DNA from: Paenibacillus hemerocallicola
GTDB lineage: Bacteria > Bacillota > Bacilli > Paenibacillales > NBRC-103111
NCBI RefSeq assembly: GCF_006265175.1
Contig: NZ_VDCQ01000023.1
Coordinates: 53,942 to 117,941, forward strand
Direction: 5' to 3'
Length of the DNA stretch: 64,000 nt
Under the pieces are notes generated by a model. It worked only from the letters and a program-made list of their open reading frames with translations, had not been told where the DNA came from and made no database searches. Below are positions 52,046 through 60,359 of the stretch, piece by piece. Made by a program: the position numbers and the translations under genes. Numbering within the stretch: the first letter of the stretch is position 1; every line of letters begins with the position of its first letter.

Positions 52046-52064
52046 TCCGGGCGACTCGCCCGGA
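52046..52064 (+). other. GC-rich stem-loop between amidohydrolase 3 and the acetyltransferase
   Basis: TCCGGGCG pairs with CGCCCGGA around an ACT loop. No T run follows. Its place supports a separate start for the next gene at 52107. Confidence 0.35.
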
Positions 52065-52106
52065 TGCGGCGTTCCGGTTATAGCAAACAACGACGGGGGA
52101 GTGCTT

Positions 52107-52601
52107 ATGCGGATCAGGGAATGGACCGAGAACGATTTGGAGCGGGTGATGGCGATAACGGTCGCCGCATGGACACCTGTATATAATGGATATTTGCAGG
52201 CGATGGGTCCCGACATTTTTCATACGGTCCATGAGGGCTGGCAGGAGCGCAAGAAGCGTTCCATCCTCAGCTCTTGCCGCAATGGAAACGGAGTATCCGT
52301 ATACGTGGTGGAAATCGGGGGAGACGTCGCGGCCTTTATCGGCTATCGTGTAGATACGGAGCAGAAGTGCGGGGTGATTTGGGACAATGCGGTGGACCCG
52401 GCTTACCAGGGCAGGGGAATTGCATCGGCCATGTACCGTTTCGTTCTGGAGAAGATGAAGGAGCGGGGAATGACGGTAGCTGCGGTCGTGACGGGCGGGG
52501 ACGAGGCTCATATCCCGGCTCGCAGGGCTTACGAGAAAGCGGGATTCGACAAGGTCGTTCCATCCGTTCGATACTACATGCGGCTGGGCGAGTCCGACTA
52601 A
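52107..52601 (+). CDS. GNAT-family N-acetyltransferase
   Basis: A 164-residue acetyltransferase. The acetyl-CoA-binding motif is AVDPAYQGRGIASAMYRFVLEKM (R-G-x-G-x-A form), followed by YEKAGFDKVVPSVRYYM. The start was set after ACGGGGGAG. An in-frame ATG at 51987 overlaps the previous stop and would add 40 residues of poor quality. The substrate is unknown; in this operon context an amino group freed by the amidohydrolases is a possible target. Confidence 0.85.
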   Translation: MRIREWTENDLERVMAITVAAWTPVYNGYLQAMGPDIFHTVHEGWQERKKRSILSSCRNGNGVSVYVVEIGGDVAAFIGYRVDTEQKCGVIWDNAVDPAYQGRGIASAMYRFVLEKMKERGMTVAAVVTGGDEAHIPARRAYEKAGFDKVVPSVRYYMRLGESD

Positions 52602-52609
52602 TCGATGAT

Positions 52610-52629
52610 TGTAAGCGATTTCATATAAT
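52610..52629 (+). promoter_or_regulatory. cre site and -10 box before the lipoprotein gene
   Basis: TGTAAGCGATTTCA (52610-52623) fits both common cre consensus forms at all positions. TATAAT follows directly (52624-52629). CcpA bound here would cover the promoter and block transcription. Confidence 0.7.
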
Positions 52630-52647
52630 CAATCAGGGGGCATGAAT

Positions 52648-53988
52648 ATGGAAGTTCGGAGCAAAAGGTTTGCGACTTATGGGCTGGTCGCGGCTATGGT
52701 TCTTCTTGCAGGCTGCGCAATGGGGACGACGAACAAAGCGGAGGAGCCGCCAGTGCAGAAGGACGAGCCGAAAACGCCGGTGGAGCTGAAGCTGTACAAT
52801 ATAAGCGGAATTTTCAGCCCGGAGGAGTTCGAGGAGTTTTTCTTCAAGCCGCTCAAGGCCAAGCACCCGCATATTACGATCAAAGTCGTGCCGGCAACCG
52901 AGAAGCTGGATCAGATGGTAGCGAGCAATAACATCCCCGATATTCTCGTCGGTTCGAACGGGGATGCCAATACGCAGCTGACCCAGTACAACTTGCAGCT
53001 GGACGTCACGCCTTTGGCCGTGAAAACCAAATACGACCTGTCCCAACTGCAGCCGGCTTACGAGAAGCTGGCCAAAACGGTGTCAGACGGCAAGCTCTAC
53101 GGGCTGCCGTTGTACGCCGGGGGCGCTCCGATCTACTACAACAAAGACTTGTTCGACAAGTTCGGGGTGCCTTATCCGTCCAAGCAGCTGACCTGGGACG
53201 AAGTATACGCCTTGTCGCAGAAGCTGACCCGGCAGGAAGGAGGCGTGCAATATTACGGGTTTCTGCCCGATACGGCGGTGCTCATCCATATGAACCAAAG
53301 ATCGCTGCCTTTGCTCGACGCTTCCGGTCTGAAGCCGGCGTTCAATACCGACGACCGTTGGAAAGCGTACCTGCAGTCGTTTAAACGGTTTTACGATTTT
53401 CCCGGCTCCGAGATCAAGACGGCCTCCGACGCCACCGCGGCGAAAACATTGGCCCGCTTCAACAAAGATTTGACGCTGGCGATGTTCCTGTCCTCCAATC
53501 TGCGTGCGCCGTCCAGTCTGGAGGCCGTGGCGAATTGGGATTTGACGCCTTACCCGACGTTTGCCGACGCTCCGAATACGGGTCCGATGCCGTACGCTTA
53601 CTTCGGCTTCGTCACCTCGACCAGCAAGCATCAGGAAGAAGCTTTCCAGGCGCTCGCCTACTTTGCCTCGGAGGAATTTCAGCTGACGATGTCCGAGCAA
53701 GCCCGGATGAAGCCTGTCGTGAAGAGCGAGAAAGTAACGAAAGCTTTTGCCGCGAAAAGCACGTTCTATGGAGGAAAGAATGTAAGCGCTGTATTTGCCC
53801 TGAATCCTGCGGAATTGGCCGCCTCCATGTTTACCCGTCACCATAATTTGGCGAGAACCGGACTGCTTAATGCGTTCAACGGCTATTTGACCGGAGCCGG
53901 AGACATTAACTCGCTCTTGAGAACGGCGGAAGAGACGGTCGTTAAAAATATTCAGGCCGAAGAGGAGAAGCTGAAGGCGCAAAAATAA
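52648..53988 (+). CDS. Extracellular solute-binding lipoprotein, family 1 (orphan)
   Basis: A 446-residue lipoprotein with lipobox LLAGC. It resembles the lipoprotein at 6507: YNKDLFDKFGVPYPSKQLTW and TRQEGGVQYYGF. The Met at 52648 follows AGGGGG by seven bases; an ATG at 52642 lies too close to that site. No permease follows; a GH3 remnant and a PL6 lyase gene do. It may lend itself to an importer encoded elsewhere, or act as a surface sensor or substrate capture protein for the lyase products. Confidence 0.88.
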   Translation: MEVRSKRFATYGLVAAMVLLAGCAMGTTNKAEEPPVQKDEPKTPVELKLYNISGIFSPEEFEEFFFKPLKAKHPHITIKVVPATEKLDQMVASNNIPDILVGSNGDANTQLTQYNLQLDVTPLAVKTKYDLSQLQPAYEKLAKTVSDGKLYGLPLYAGGAPIYYNKDLFDKFGVPYPSKQLTWDEVYALSQKLTRQEGGVQYYGFLPDTAVLIHMNQRSLPLLDASGLKPAFNTDDRWKAYLQSFKRFYDFPGSEIKTASDATAAKTLARFNKDLTLAMFLSSNLRAPSSLEAVANWDLTPYPTFADAPNTGPMPYAYFGFVTSTSKHQEEAFQALAYFASEEFQLTMSEQARMKPVVKSEKVTKAFAAKSTFYGGKNVSAVFALNPAELAASMFTRHHNLARTGLLNAFNGYLTGAGDINSLLRTAEETVVKNIQAEEEKLKAQK

Positions 53989-54414
53989 AGCGCTGCTGCG
54001 GTCCGGCGCGGCGTGCGGGCGCGGCTGCACGACGACGTGTGCGAATGTCCCGGCGAAGAGCAGAAGCGGGAGTTGCGCGAAGCGCTTCGGCGCGGCGGCT
54101 ATGATGCCGTATTGCTTGGCCTGTTTACGACGGTATCGTCCTACCGGATCGGCAGCGGAACCTTGCAAGGCGAGCAGATCGGCTTTATCCGGGAGCTTAT
54201 GGGCATCGCGCCCGATATGATCGTTCTGTTGTTCGGCAGCCCGTACGTGCTTCGGGAATTGGATGCGCTGCGCAACGGATTGTGCATGTACGGCGGTACG
54301 AATGAGGCGATCGACAGCTCGCTGCGGGCCGTATTCGGGCAGTATAGTCCGACGGGCAAGCTTCCGGTCGACGTAAGCGAAACGTATCGATACGGCCACG
54401 GTCTGCGGATCTAG
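53989..54414 (+). pseudogene. GH3 glycosidase, C-terminal remnant
   Basis: The frame continues directly from the lipoprotein's stop codon. It reads ALRRGGYDAVLLGLFTTVS, then MIVLLFGSPYVLRELD, MYGGTNEAIDSSLRAVFG and SPTGKLPVDVSETYRYGHGL. This is the last ~135 residues of GH3 enzymes of the beta-N-acetylhexosaminidase type. The catalytic barrel is absent and there is no ribosome binding site before the possible GTG at 54013. A deletion probably fused the end of a GH3 gene to the end of the lipoprotein gene. Confidence 0.8.
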
Positions 54415-54460
54415 CAATTCCGTTACTGGGACGCGATCGATAGACGAGAGGAGTATGCCG

Positions 54461-57286
54461 ATGTCCAACCTGAAAGCAACGGTAAGCCGAATATTCCAAG
54501 GCGTAATTGTTCTGATCCTTCTCGGAACGGTACTGCCTTATCCATGGAGCAGCGTAGCGCGTGCGGAAACGATCGTTCATGTTAGCAGCGCCGCACAGTT
54601 GGCCGATGCAATCGCTCAGGCGACGGCTGGGGATACGATTGTTCTGGCGGACGGAACCTACGCCGCGAATGAGCGCATTCATATGCTGAACAAGCATGGA
54701 ACGGCAACAGAGCCGATTCGGATCATGGCGCAAAACAAAGGCAAAGCGGTCATTTCCGGAGATTTGTGGATTCTCATTGAAAGCTCGAGTTATGTGACGA
54801 TCGACGGCTTGAAGTTTCAAACGAACGGAAATGCGGGAAATAAAGCGGTCTATTTGCTGCATACCGTCAATTGCCGCGTCACGAACAGCGTATTTTCGTT
54901 GAACGAGTCGATCGAAGCGGCGAACACGGTCGAATGGCTGCTTATCGAAGGCGATCAAGGCGGCTACAATCGGGTCGACCATAATTTGTTCGAGAACAAA
55001 ATCCAGCCCGGCCAGTTCGTCACGATCAAAGGCTCCGTCACTTCCTCGGTCTACAACCGGATCGACCATAACCGATTCCGGAATATGAGGGTCATAGGCG
55101 TCAACGGCGGAGAAGCGGTCAAGATCGGCAACGGATCGCATAACAATTGGTCGTATGCCTATGCGACGCTGGAGTACAATCTGTTCGAGAACTGCGACGG
55201 GGAAGAGGCGGAGATGGTATCCGTCAAAAGCGGAGGCAATACGATCCGGCATAACGTCATCGCAGAAACGGCCGGCAGCGTCGTATTTCGGCGGGGCAAC
55301 GGGAATTCGGCTTACGGAAACTATTTTCTCGGCAATGGGAAAACGAACACCGGGGGCATCCGCCTCCATGGCGAGGACCACAAAGTGTTCAATAACTATT
55401 TCGAGAATTTGGCCGGAAGCAGCAGCCGTTCCGCGCTGGTCGTCGGCAGCGGCGCTTCGGACGGCTCGTATGACCAGGTGAAGCGGGCGCTGGTCGCCTT
55501 CAATACGTTCGTGGGCAATACGAGAGGCTTGTGGATTTCCTTGGACGGGAATCAGACGGGGCGGCAGCTTCCCGAAGATTCGGTCATCGCCAATAATGTG
55601 GTTGTTGCGAGCGGAAGCTCCAAGCGGCTCGTTCAGGAGGCTGCAGCGACACCGGGAGTAGCTTGGGAAGGAAATGTCATGTATGCGGACCAGTCGGCCA
55701 TCCTTGGCGCAAGCAAAACTTCTGCGGAAATCAACGTGACGGATCCGTTGCTCGTTCAAGGCGCAGACCGTCTGTACAGGCTGAGTGAAAATAGTCCGGC
55801 GATCGATGCGGCGGTCGGCGCTTTTCCATCGATTGCGGACGATATCGAGGGCCGAGCGCGCGATACGGCTCCGGATGCGGGCGCGATGGAATATGCGGTC
55901 ATACCGCCTCTGACGGCGCCGGTTTTGTCCGGTCTGTCTGCGAGAGCGCTCCGGATCGGAGATACGCTCCAGGCGACAAGCTCGCGGGACGGGGCGCTTT
56001 ACCTGATGCCTGGCATGACTTATATGACCGGCACCGTATTCGAAGCGGCTTATGGGAGCGGCTGGACCGCTCCCGGGGGAACGATGGCGGCCGCGCAGGC
56101 CGGTGTCGCGGCGGGACTGGATACGGAAGGACTGACGGAAGGCATCTACTCGTTGTATGCGGTTGATACAGCGGGCAACATCTCTCCCGGAATTAAAGTG
56201 CTGTTGCTGTCGGAAACGGACTTTGCAACCGTCGTGGACGATACCGAATATGCCGTGACCGTATCGGGCGCATGGACCGAGCTTGCGGGCGGCGGTTACT
56301 TTCTCGGCACCATGAAGAGGTCCAACGAAAGCGGCGCTTATGCGGACATTCCGTTCTATGGCAAACAGGCGAAGCTGTATGCGACGATGGCGAGCAACTA
56401 CGGCAAAGCGGACATATATGTCGATGGCGTGTACCGGTCCACGATCGACTATTACAGCGCCTCGACGCAGGCGCAGCAGATGATGTTCGATACCGGTTTG
56501 CTTCCGGAGGGAAATCATACGGTTCGCGTCAAAGTTATTCGCCAGAGAAATGACGCGTCGCAAGGCTTCTATGCGACCTATGACGTGCTGAAGGTTCTTC
56601 GCGAGGATCAGCTGTCCCCCGGCTTGAGCGATGTAACGGCCGGACCCGTATCGGTAGGAGCGCCTGTGACGGCGACGAGTACGAAGAATGGGACGCTTTT
56701 TCTCGTTCCTGCGGCTACGCCGGCTAACCGATTCGCGATCGAGACGGTCGCCGCCGCAGCTAACGGGTCATCCGTCACGGTAACCGCGGGCGTATACGGC
56801 ATGCTGGATACTTCCGGCTTTGCCAGCGGGACTTATATCGTATATGCGACGGACACGGAGGGGAATCTTTCCGCAGGCTCGGCTGTTATCCGTATCGTCA
56901 GTCCTGACGATATAGACGACACCGACAGCGCTGTCGGGTATTCGGGTGCGTGGACGGAGCTTGCGGGCGGCAATTACTTTCTCGGAACGGTGAGACGGGC
57001 GAATGCGATCGGGGCTTATGCGGATATCCCGTTCTACGGATCCCGTGCCAAGCTGTACGCCTCTCTCGGCAGCAATTACGGAAAGGCCGACATTTACGTG
57101 GACGGCGTATACCGAACTACCGTCGATGGCTACAGCCCGACTTCGATCGCGCAGCAGGAACTGTTCGATACCGGCGTCCTCCCGGAAGGGAACCACGTTG
57201 TAAGACTATATGTAATCCGGCAAAGAAACGAAGCATCGCAAGGCTACTATGTTACCTTCGACGTATTGAAGCGGATGAACGAGTAG
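54461..57286 (+). CDS. Secreted PL6-family polysaccharide lyase with duplicated C-terminal modules
   Basis: A 941-residue exported enzyme (signal peptide to about residue 35). The beta-helix lyase spans about 38-480 with chondroitinase-B/alginate-lyase features: ADGTYAANERI, NGGEAVKIGNGSHN, EEAEMVSVKSGGNTIRHNV (Glu and Lys-type catalytic region), FRRGNGNSAYGNYFLGNG and GGIRLHGEDHKVFNNYFE. Two copies of a ~200-residue unit follow: an Ig-like part plus a beta-sandwich starting SGAWTELAGGxYFLGT, likely for carbohydrate binding. The start at 54461 has GAGAGGAG eight bases upstream. PL6 enzymes cut alginate or dermatan sulfate. Confidence 0.88.
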   Translation: MSNLKATVSRIFQGVIVLILLGTVLPYPWSSVARAETIVHVSSAAQLADAIAQATAGDTIVLADGTYAANERIHMLNKHGTATEPIRIMAQNKGKAVISGDLWILIESSSYVTIDGLKFQTNGNAGNKAVYLLHTVNCRVTNSVFSLNESIEAANTVEWLLIEGDQGGYNRVDHNLFENKIQPGQFVTIKGSVTSSVYNRIDHNRFRNMRVIGVNGGEAVKIGNGSHNNWSYAYATLEYNLFENCDGEEAEMVSVKSGGNTIRHNVIAETAGSVVFRRGNGNSAYGNYFLGNGKTNTGGIRLHGEDHKVFNNYFENLAGSSSRSALVVGSGASDGSYDQVKRALVAFNTFVGNTRGLWISLDGNQTGRQLPEDSVIANNVVVASGSSKRLVQEAAATPGVAWEGNVMYADQSAILGASKTSAEINVTDPLLVQGADRLYRLSENSPAIDAAVGAFPSIADDIEGRARDTAPDAGAMEYAVIPPLTAPVLSGLSARALRIGDTLQATSSRDGALYLMPGMTYMTGTVFEAAYGSGWTAPGGTMAAAQAGVAAGLDTEGLTEGIYSLYAVDTAGNISPGIKVLLLSETDFATVVDDTEYAVTVSGAWTELAGGGYFLGTMKRSNESGAYADIPFYGKQAKLYATMASNYGKADIYVDGVYRSTIDYYSASTQAQQMMFDTGLLPEGNHTVRVKVIRQRNDASQGFYATYDVLKVLREDQLSPGLSDVTAGPVSVGAPVTATSTKNGTLFLVPAATPANRFAIETVAAAANGSSVTVTAGVYGMLDTSGFASGTYIVYATDTEGNLSAGSAVIRIVSPDDIDDTDSAVGYSGAWTELAGGNYFLGTVRRANAIGAYADIPFYGSRAKLYASLGSNYGKADIYVDGVYRTTVDGYSPTSIAQQELFDTGVLPEGNHVVRLYVIRQRNEASQGYYVTFDVLKRMNE

Positions 57287-57324
57287 CGGACGAGGAACAG
57301 TCGCAAGGCTCTTTAAACAGAATG

Positions 57325-57367
57325 AAAATGCCCGGGCGTCCGTATGAGCGACCGGGCATTTTTCTTT
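57325..57367. terminator. Bidirectional terminator between PL6 and EamA genes
   Basis: AATGCCCGG pairs with CCGGGCATT. T residues follow on the plus strand and A residues precede it, so it can work for both convergent genes. Confidence 0.92.
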
Positions 57368-57371
57368 TCCG

Positions 57372-58274
57372 TCAAGAGACGTGCGGCTTCTTTTCGAGAG
57401 TGATCCAGATCAAGCCTGCCGCCATGCACAATGCACCGACGACTTGCCACAGCGTGATCTGCTCGTCGAACAACATATAACCGGCCGCCACCGCCGCGGC
57501 GGGAACGACGTATCTGAAAAAATTGGAACGGGCCGCGCCGATCCGGTACATGCACACATTCCAGACGATAAAGGCGACGACCGTGCACAGGACCACATTA
57601 TAAGCAACCGCAAGCCCGTTTGCCGCAGTCAAGCCGGTCCAATCGACCTTTCCCCACGAACCGAGCGTAAGCGGGAACAGGAACAAGCTGCCGAACAAAA
57701 TAAACCAGGCGCTCACCCTAAGAGCGGAATACCGCTTCATCAGCGGCATGCAGGCGAGATTGAACAGAGCTCCGATGATGCTGACCGCAAAGGCAAGCAC
57801 ATTGCCGAGCATATTCCGGGACGAGAAATCGATGCCCTCGCCGCCGCCGACAATGACCATCGAGACGCCGGCCATGGCGGCGATCCCGCCCGCTATCAGC
57901 CTTTTGGATATCGCTTCGCGAAAAAACAACGGGGCGAACAGCGCTGCGAATATGGGCCAAGGGGCCACATTCAACAGCGAAGCGTTGGCGAGCGTCGTAT
58001 ACTTGATCGAATACATGACCGCTATTTCCAAGCCCGTGATGCCGAACAGTCCGATCGCCATAAGCTGCAACGCCGCTTTGAACGAGACGCCGACGCTCCC
58101 TTCCCGTATTTTCAACAGGATGAAAAAGAACGGCACGGCCAGTCCGAAACGCAAAAACGTGAAAAGCGCGGGGTCGAACGTATCCATCGCCAGCCGGGAT
58201 ATCCCGAAATTCGCACCCCAAATCGCCGCGACTATGACAAGCCCGGCCACATACCAAAAAGATTTATTCCCCAT
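57372..58274 (-). CDS. EamA/DMT-family transporter
   Basis: A 300-residue protein with ten predicted membrane segments in two EamA repeats (VIVAAIWGANFGISRLAMDTFDPALFTFLRF, and the second half beginning GNVLAFAVSIIGALFNLACM). Members export amino acids, purines or other metabolites; the substrate cannot be told. The start follows GGAG by nine bases; an in-frame ATG 36 bases upstream is less likely. It is a single-gene unit. Confidence 0.88.
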   Translation of the reverse strand: MGNKSFWYVAGLVIVAAIWGANFGISRLAMDTFDPALFTFLRFGLAVPFFFILLKIREGSVGVSFKAALQLMAIGLFGITGLEIAVMYSIKYTTLANASLLNVAPWPIFAALFAPLFFREAISKRLIAGGIAAMAGVSMVIVGGGEGIDFSSRNMLGNVLAFAVSIIGALFNLACMPLMKRYSALRVSAWFILFGSLFLFPLTLGSWGKVDWTGLTAANGLAVAYNVVLCTVVAFIVWNVCMYRIGAARSNFFRYVVPAAAVAAGYMLFDEQITLWQVVGALCMAAGLIWITLEKKPHVS

Positions 58275-58502
58275 GTCGTTCGCTCCACTCCGGTGCCGGA
58301 TGGCATCCATCGGTTTGTTCGGGTATCCCTCGCGGCGGGCCGCGCCGCGTCGTACGCGCTTTCGAATCCGCCAAGCTTCATATTAGGTGATAACGGTTCG
58401 TGCGTAAAGATAAATATGGGCGTTCCGGGAAGGGATAGTCGGGAGCTTGACGCCAAAACGAATTGCTGAACGGGCGGACATGAGCACGGACTATGCTATC
58501 TG

Positions 58503-58557
58503 AACCTTATTTCCTTTGGCGAGCCGGATTTCATCCGTCCGTGCGACAAATAAGGTT
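58503..58557. repeat. Inverted repeat of the AACCTTATTT motif
   Basis: AACCTTATTT (58503-58512) and AAATAAGGTT (58548-58557) are exact reverse complements with a 35-base spacer. The same motif recurs inside the dispersed repeat at 58592. Confidence 0.55.
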
Positions 58558-58591
58558 GGTTTCAGCACTATCCGCGTCGTATCCCCACTTC

Positions 58592-58671
58592 GGGCCGACT
58601 TTAGTGCCGGTTTCAACCTTATTTCTGTCTTACCGCTACTCTTCGGTGGACCAAGCCAGCCTAAGCAATAA
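58592..58671. repeat. Dispersed intergenic repeat, copy B
   Basis: This copy matches 31894-31980 with about 80% identity by eye, lacking a seven-base stretch present there. Both copies lie between genes. An AACGTTATTTCCTGCAG sequence at 58680 continues the theme. Confidence 0.65.
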
Positions 58672-58796
58672 CCGATTTGAACGTTATTTCCTGCAGAAGG
58701 CGCTAATTAACGGCTGCATGACGCCCATATGAGCGTTAAGCCAAACGGCGATGCTTGCCCTGCGATCGCACAATTGCCATGGCGCGGCGCCCGTCC

Positions 58797-58825
58797 TTGC
58801 AACTTTTCGCCAAATTGCATATAAT
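58797..58825 (+). promoter_or_regulatory. Sigma-A promoter of the pheST leader
   Basis: TTGCAA at 58797-58802 and TATAAT at 58820-58825 are separated by 17 bases, about 25 bases before the T-box leader. Confidence 0.75.
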
Positions 58826-58845
58826 ACGTGTTAAATATTGAAATG

Positions 58846-59195
58846 CGACGACGGAGAAGAGTACGCAGCGCCTCCTTACAGGGAGGGAGCGCCGAAGATT
58901 GAGAGCGCTCCTAATGGAACCGGCTGCCGAAGTTCGCTCCCGAGCAGTCCTTTGAAACCGATCGAACGTCGGCAGCCGGCTCAAGCCCGCCTGTCGCCAA
59001 TCGGCAAGTAGGGGGAACCGGTCCGAGCCGTTAACTCGGTTAAAGCGAAGACGTCGTTCGCTGTTGCGAAGTCCGCCTATCTAATGCGGATCGACGCGTT
59101 CATCCGTTTGCGATGACGCGGCTGGCGGCAGGACGTCTTAACAAGGGTGGTACCGCGGCACATTCGTCCCTTACCAGGGATGGATGTGCCTTTTT
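58846..59195 (+). ncRNA. T-box riboswitch (phenylalanine)
   Basis: The leader begins with a GACGACGGAGAAGAGTA element typical of stem I. The specifier triplet TTC (58933-58935) lies in the usual context GAAG-TTC-GCTCC and reads Phe. The T-box sequence AAGGGTGGTACCGCGG is at 59143-59158. It is followed by a terminator stem (GGCACATTCGTCCCT with AGGGATGGATGTGCC, 59157-59190) and TTTTT. Uncharged tRNA-Phe would pair with the specifier and the TGGT-type bulge, favour the antiterminator and switch on pheS and pheT. Confidence 0.92.
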
Positions 59196-59299
59196 GCGTT
59201 CGATTTTTGGGGCTAACATCGGGGATCCCCGAAAAGTATCAGGAATAACCCCCGGACCTCTTCTTCACTTTTTGGGGATATATTAAAGGAGGAATCCAA

Positions 59300-60334
59300 A
59301 TGCAAGAACGATTGCTCGCGCTGAAGGACGAGGCGCTGCAAGAGCTGGAACGGGTGGAGAACGCCCAGCAGCTGAACGACCTGAGAGTCAAATATTTGGG
59401 CAAAAAAGGACCGCTTACCGAAATATTGCGCGGCATGGGCGCCTTGAGCGCCGAAGAGCGTCCGGTCATAGGCCAAGTCGCCAATGACGTGCGGGCCGCC
59501 ATCGAAGAAGTGATCGAGGCGAAGCAGGCCGGATACGCGCAGGCCGAGACGGAGAACCGGCTCAAGGCGGAGACGATCGACGTGACGCTGCCCGGACGCC
59601 CGGCCCCCCATGGAGCCGTCCATCCGCTGAACAAAGTCATTCAGGAAATCGAAGATATTTTCATCGGCATGGGTTATACGATCGCCGAAGGACCGGAAGT
59701 GGAGAAGGACTACTACAACTTCGAAGCGTTGAATTTGCCGAAAAACCATCCGGCGCGGGACATGCAGGATTCGTTCTATATTACCGAGGAGCTTCTGATG
59801 CGGACGCATACGTCGCCGGTGCAGGTTCGGACGATGGAGAAAAAGCAAGGCGAAGTGCCGGTCAAAATCATTTGCCCGGGCCGGGTATACCGCCGGGACG
59901 ACGACGACGCGACCCATTCGCACGTGTTTACGCAAATCGAGGGGCTCGTTATCGACCGTCATATCCGCATGAGCGATCTGAAAGGAACGCTGCTCCAGTT
60001 CGTGCAGGAAATGTTCGGCAAGCAGGCGCGCATCCGCATGCGTCCTAGCTTCTTCCCTTTCACCGAGCCCAGCGCGGAGGTCGACGTCTCCTGTATGATG
60101 TGCGGCGGACGCGGCTGCCGGACGTGCAAGCATACCGGATGGCTGGAAATTCTCGGCTCCGGCATGGTGCATCCCCGCGTGCTGGAAATGTCCGGTTACG
60201 ACCCTGCCGAGTATAGCGGCTTTGCCTTCGGGATGGGGGTCGAACGGATTGCCATGCTGAAGTACGGCATCGACGACATTCGCCATTTCTATACGAACGA
60301 CGTTCGTTTCTTGAAGCAGTTCGCGCATATTTAA
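59300..60334 (+). CDS. pheS: Phenylalanine--tRNA ligase alpha subunit
   Basis: A 344-residue subunit carrying the catalytic core of the (alpha-beta)2 enzyme that charges tRNA-Phe. An N-terminal coiled coil (about 1-85) binds tRNA. Class II motifs are visible: [22 protein letters not shown] (motif 2) and [18 protein letters not shown] (motif 3). Length is normal for the family. The start follows AAAGGAGG. It is controlled by the T-box leader and is followed 25 bases later by pheT. Confidence 0.98.
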   Translation: MQERLLALKDEALQELERVENAQQLNDLRVKYLGKKGPLTEILRGMGALSAEERPVIGQVANDVRAAIEEVIEAKQAGYAQAETENRLKAETIDVTLPGRPAPHGAVHPLNKVIQEIEDIFIGMGYTIAEGPEVEKDYYNFEALNLPKNHPARDMQDSFYITEELLMRTHTSPVQVRTMEKKQGEVPVKIICPGRVYRRDDDDATHSHVFTQIEGLVIDRHIRMSDLKGTLLQFVQEMFGKQARIRMRPSFFPFTEPSAEVDVSCMMCGGRGCRTCKHTGWLEILGSGMVHPRVLEMSGYDPAEYSGFAFGMGVERIAMLKYGIDDIRHFYTNDVRFLKQFAHI

Positions 60335-60359
60335 TCAAAGGAAAGGAAGTGAACGGGAC

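Noticed and set aside
53083..54468. Long minus-strand open frame (461 codons) opposite the lipoprotein and GH3 remnant.
   Set aside because: It is composed of low-complexity Arg/Gln/Leu-rich sequence typical of the antisense of a GC-rich gene, has no recognisable domain, and the plus strand carries clear families.
54197..56563. Minus-strand open frame of 788 codons opposite the PL6 lyase gene.
   Set aside because: The PL6 beta-helix and signal peptide on the plus strand are unambiguous; the antisense frame shows no domain and no ribosome binding site.
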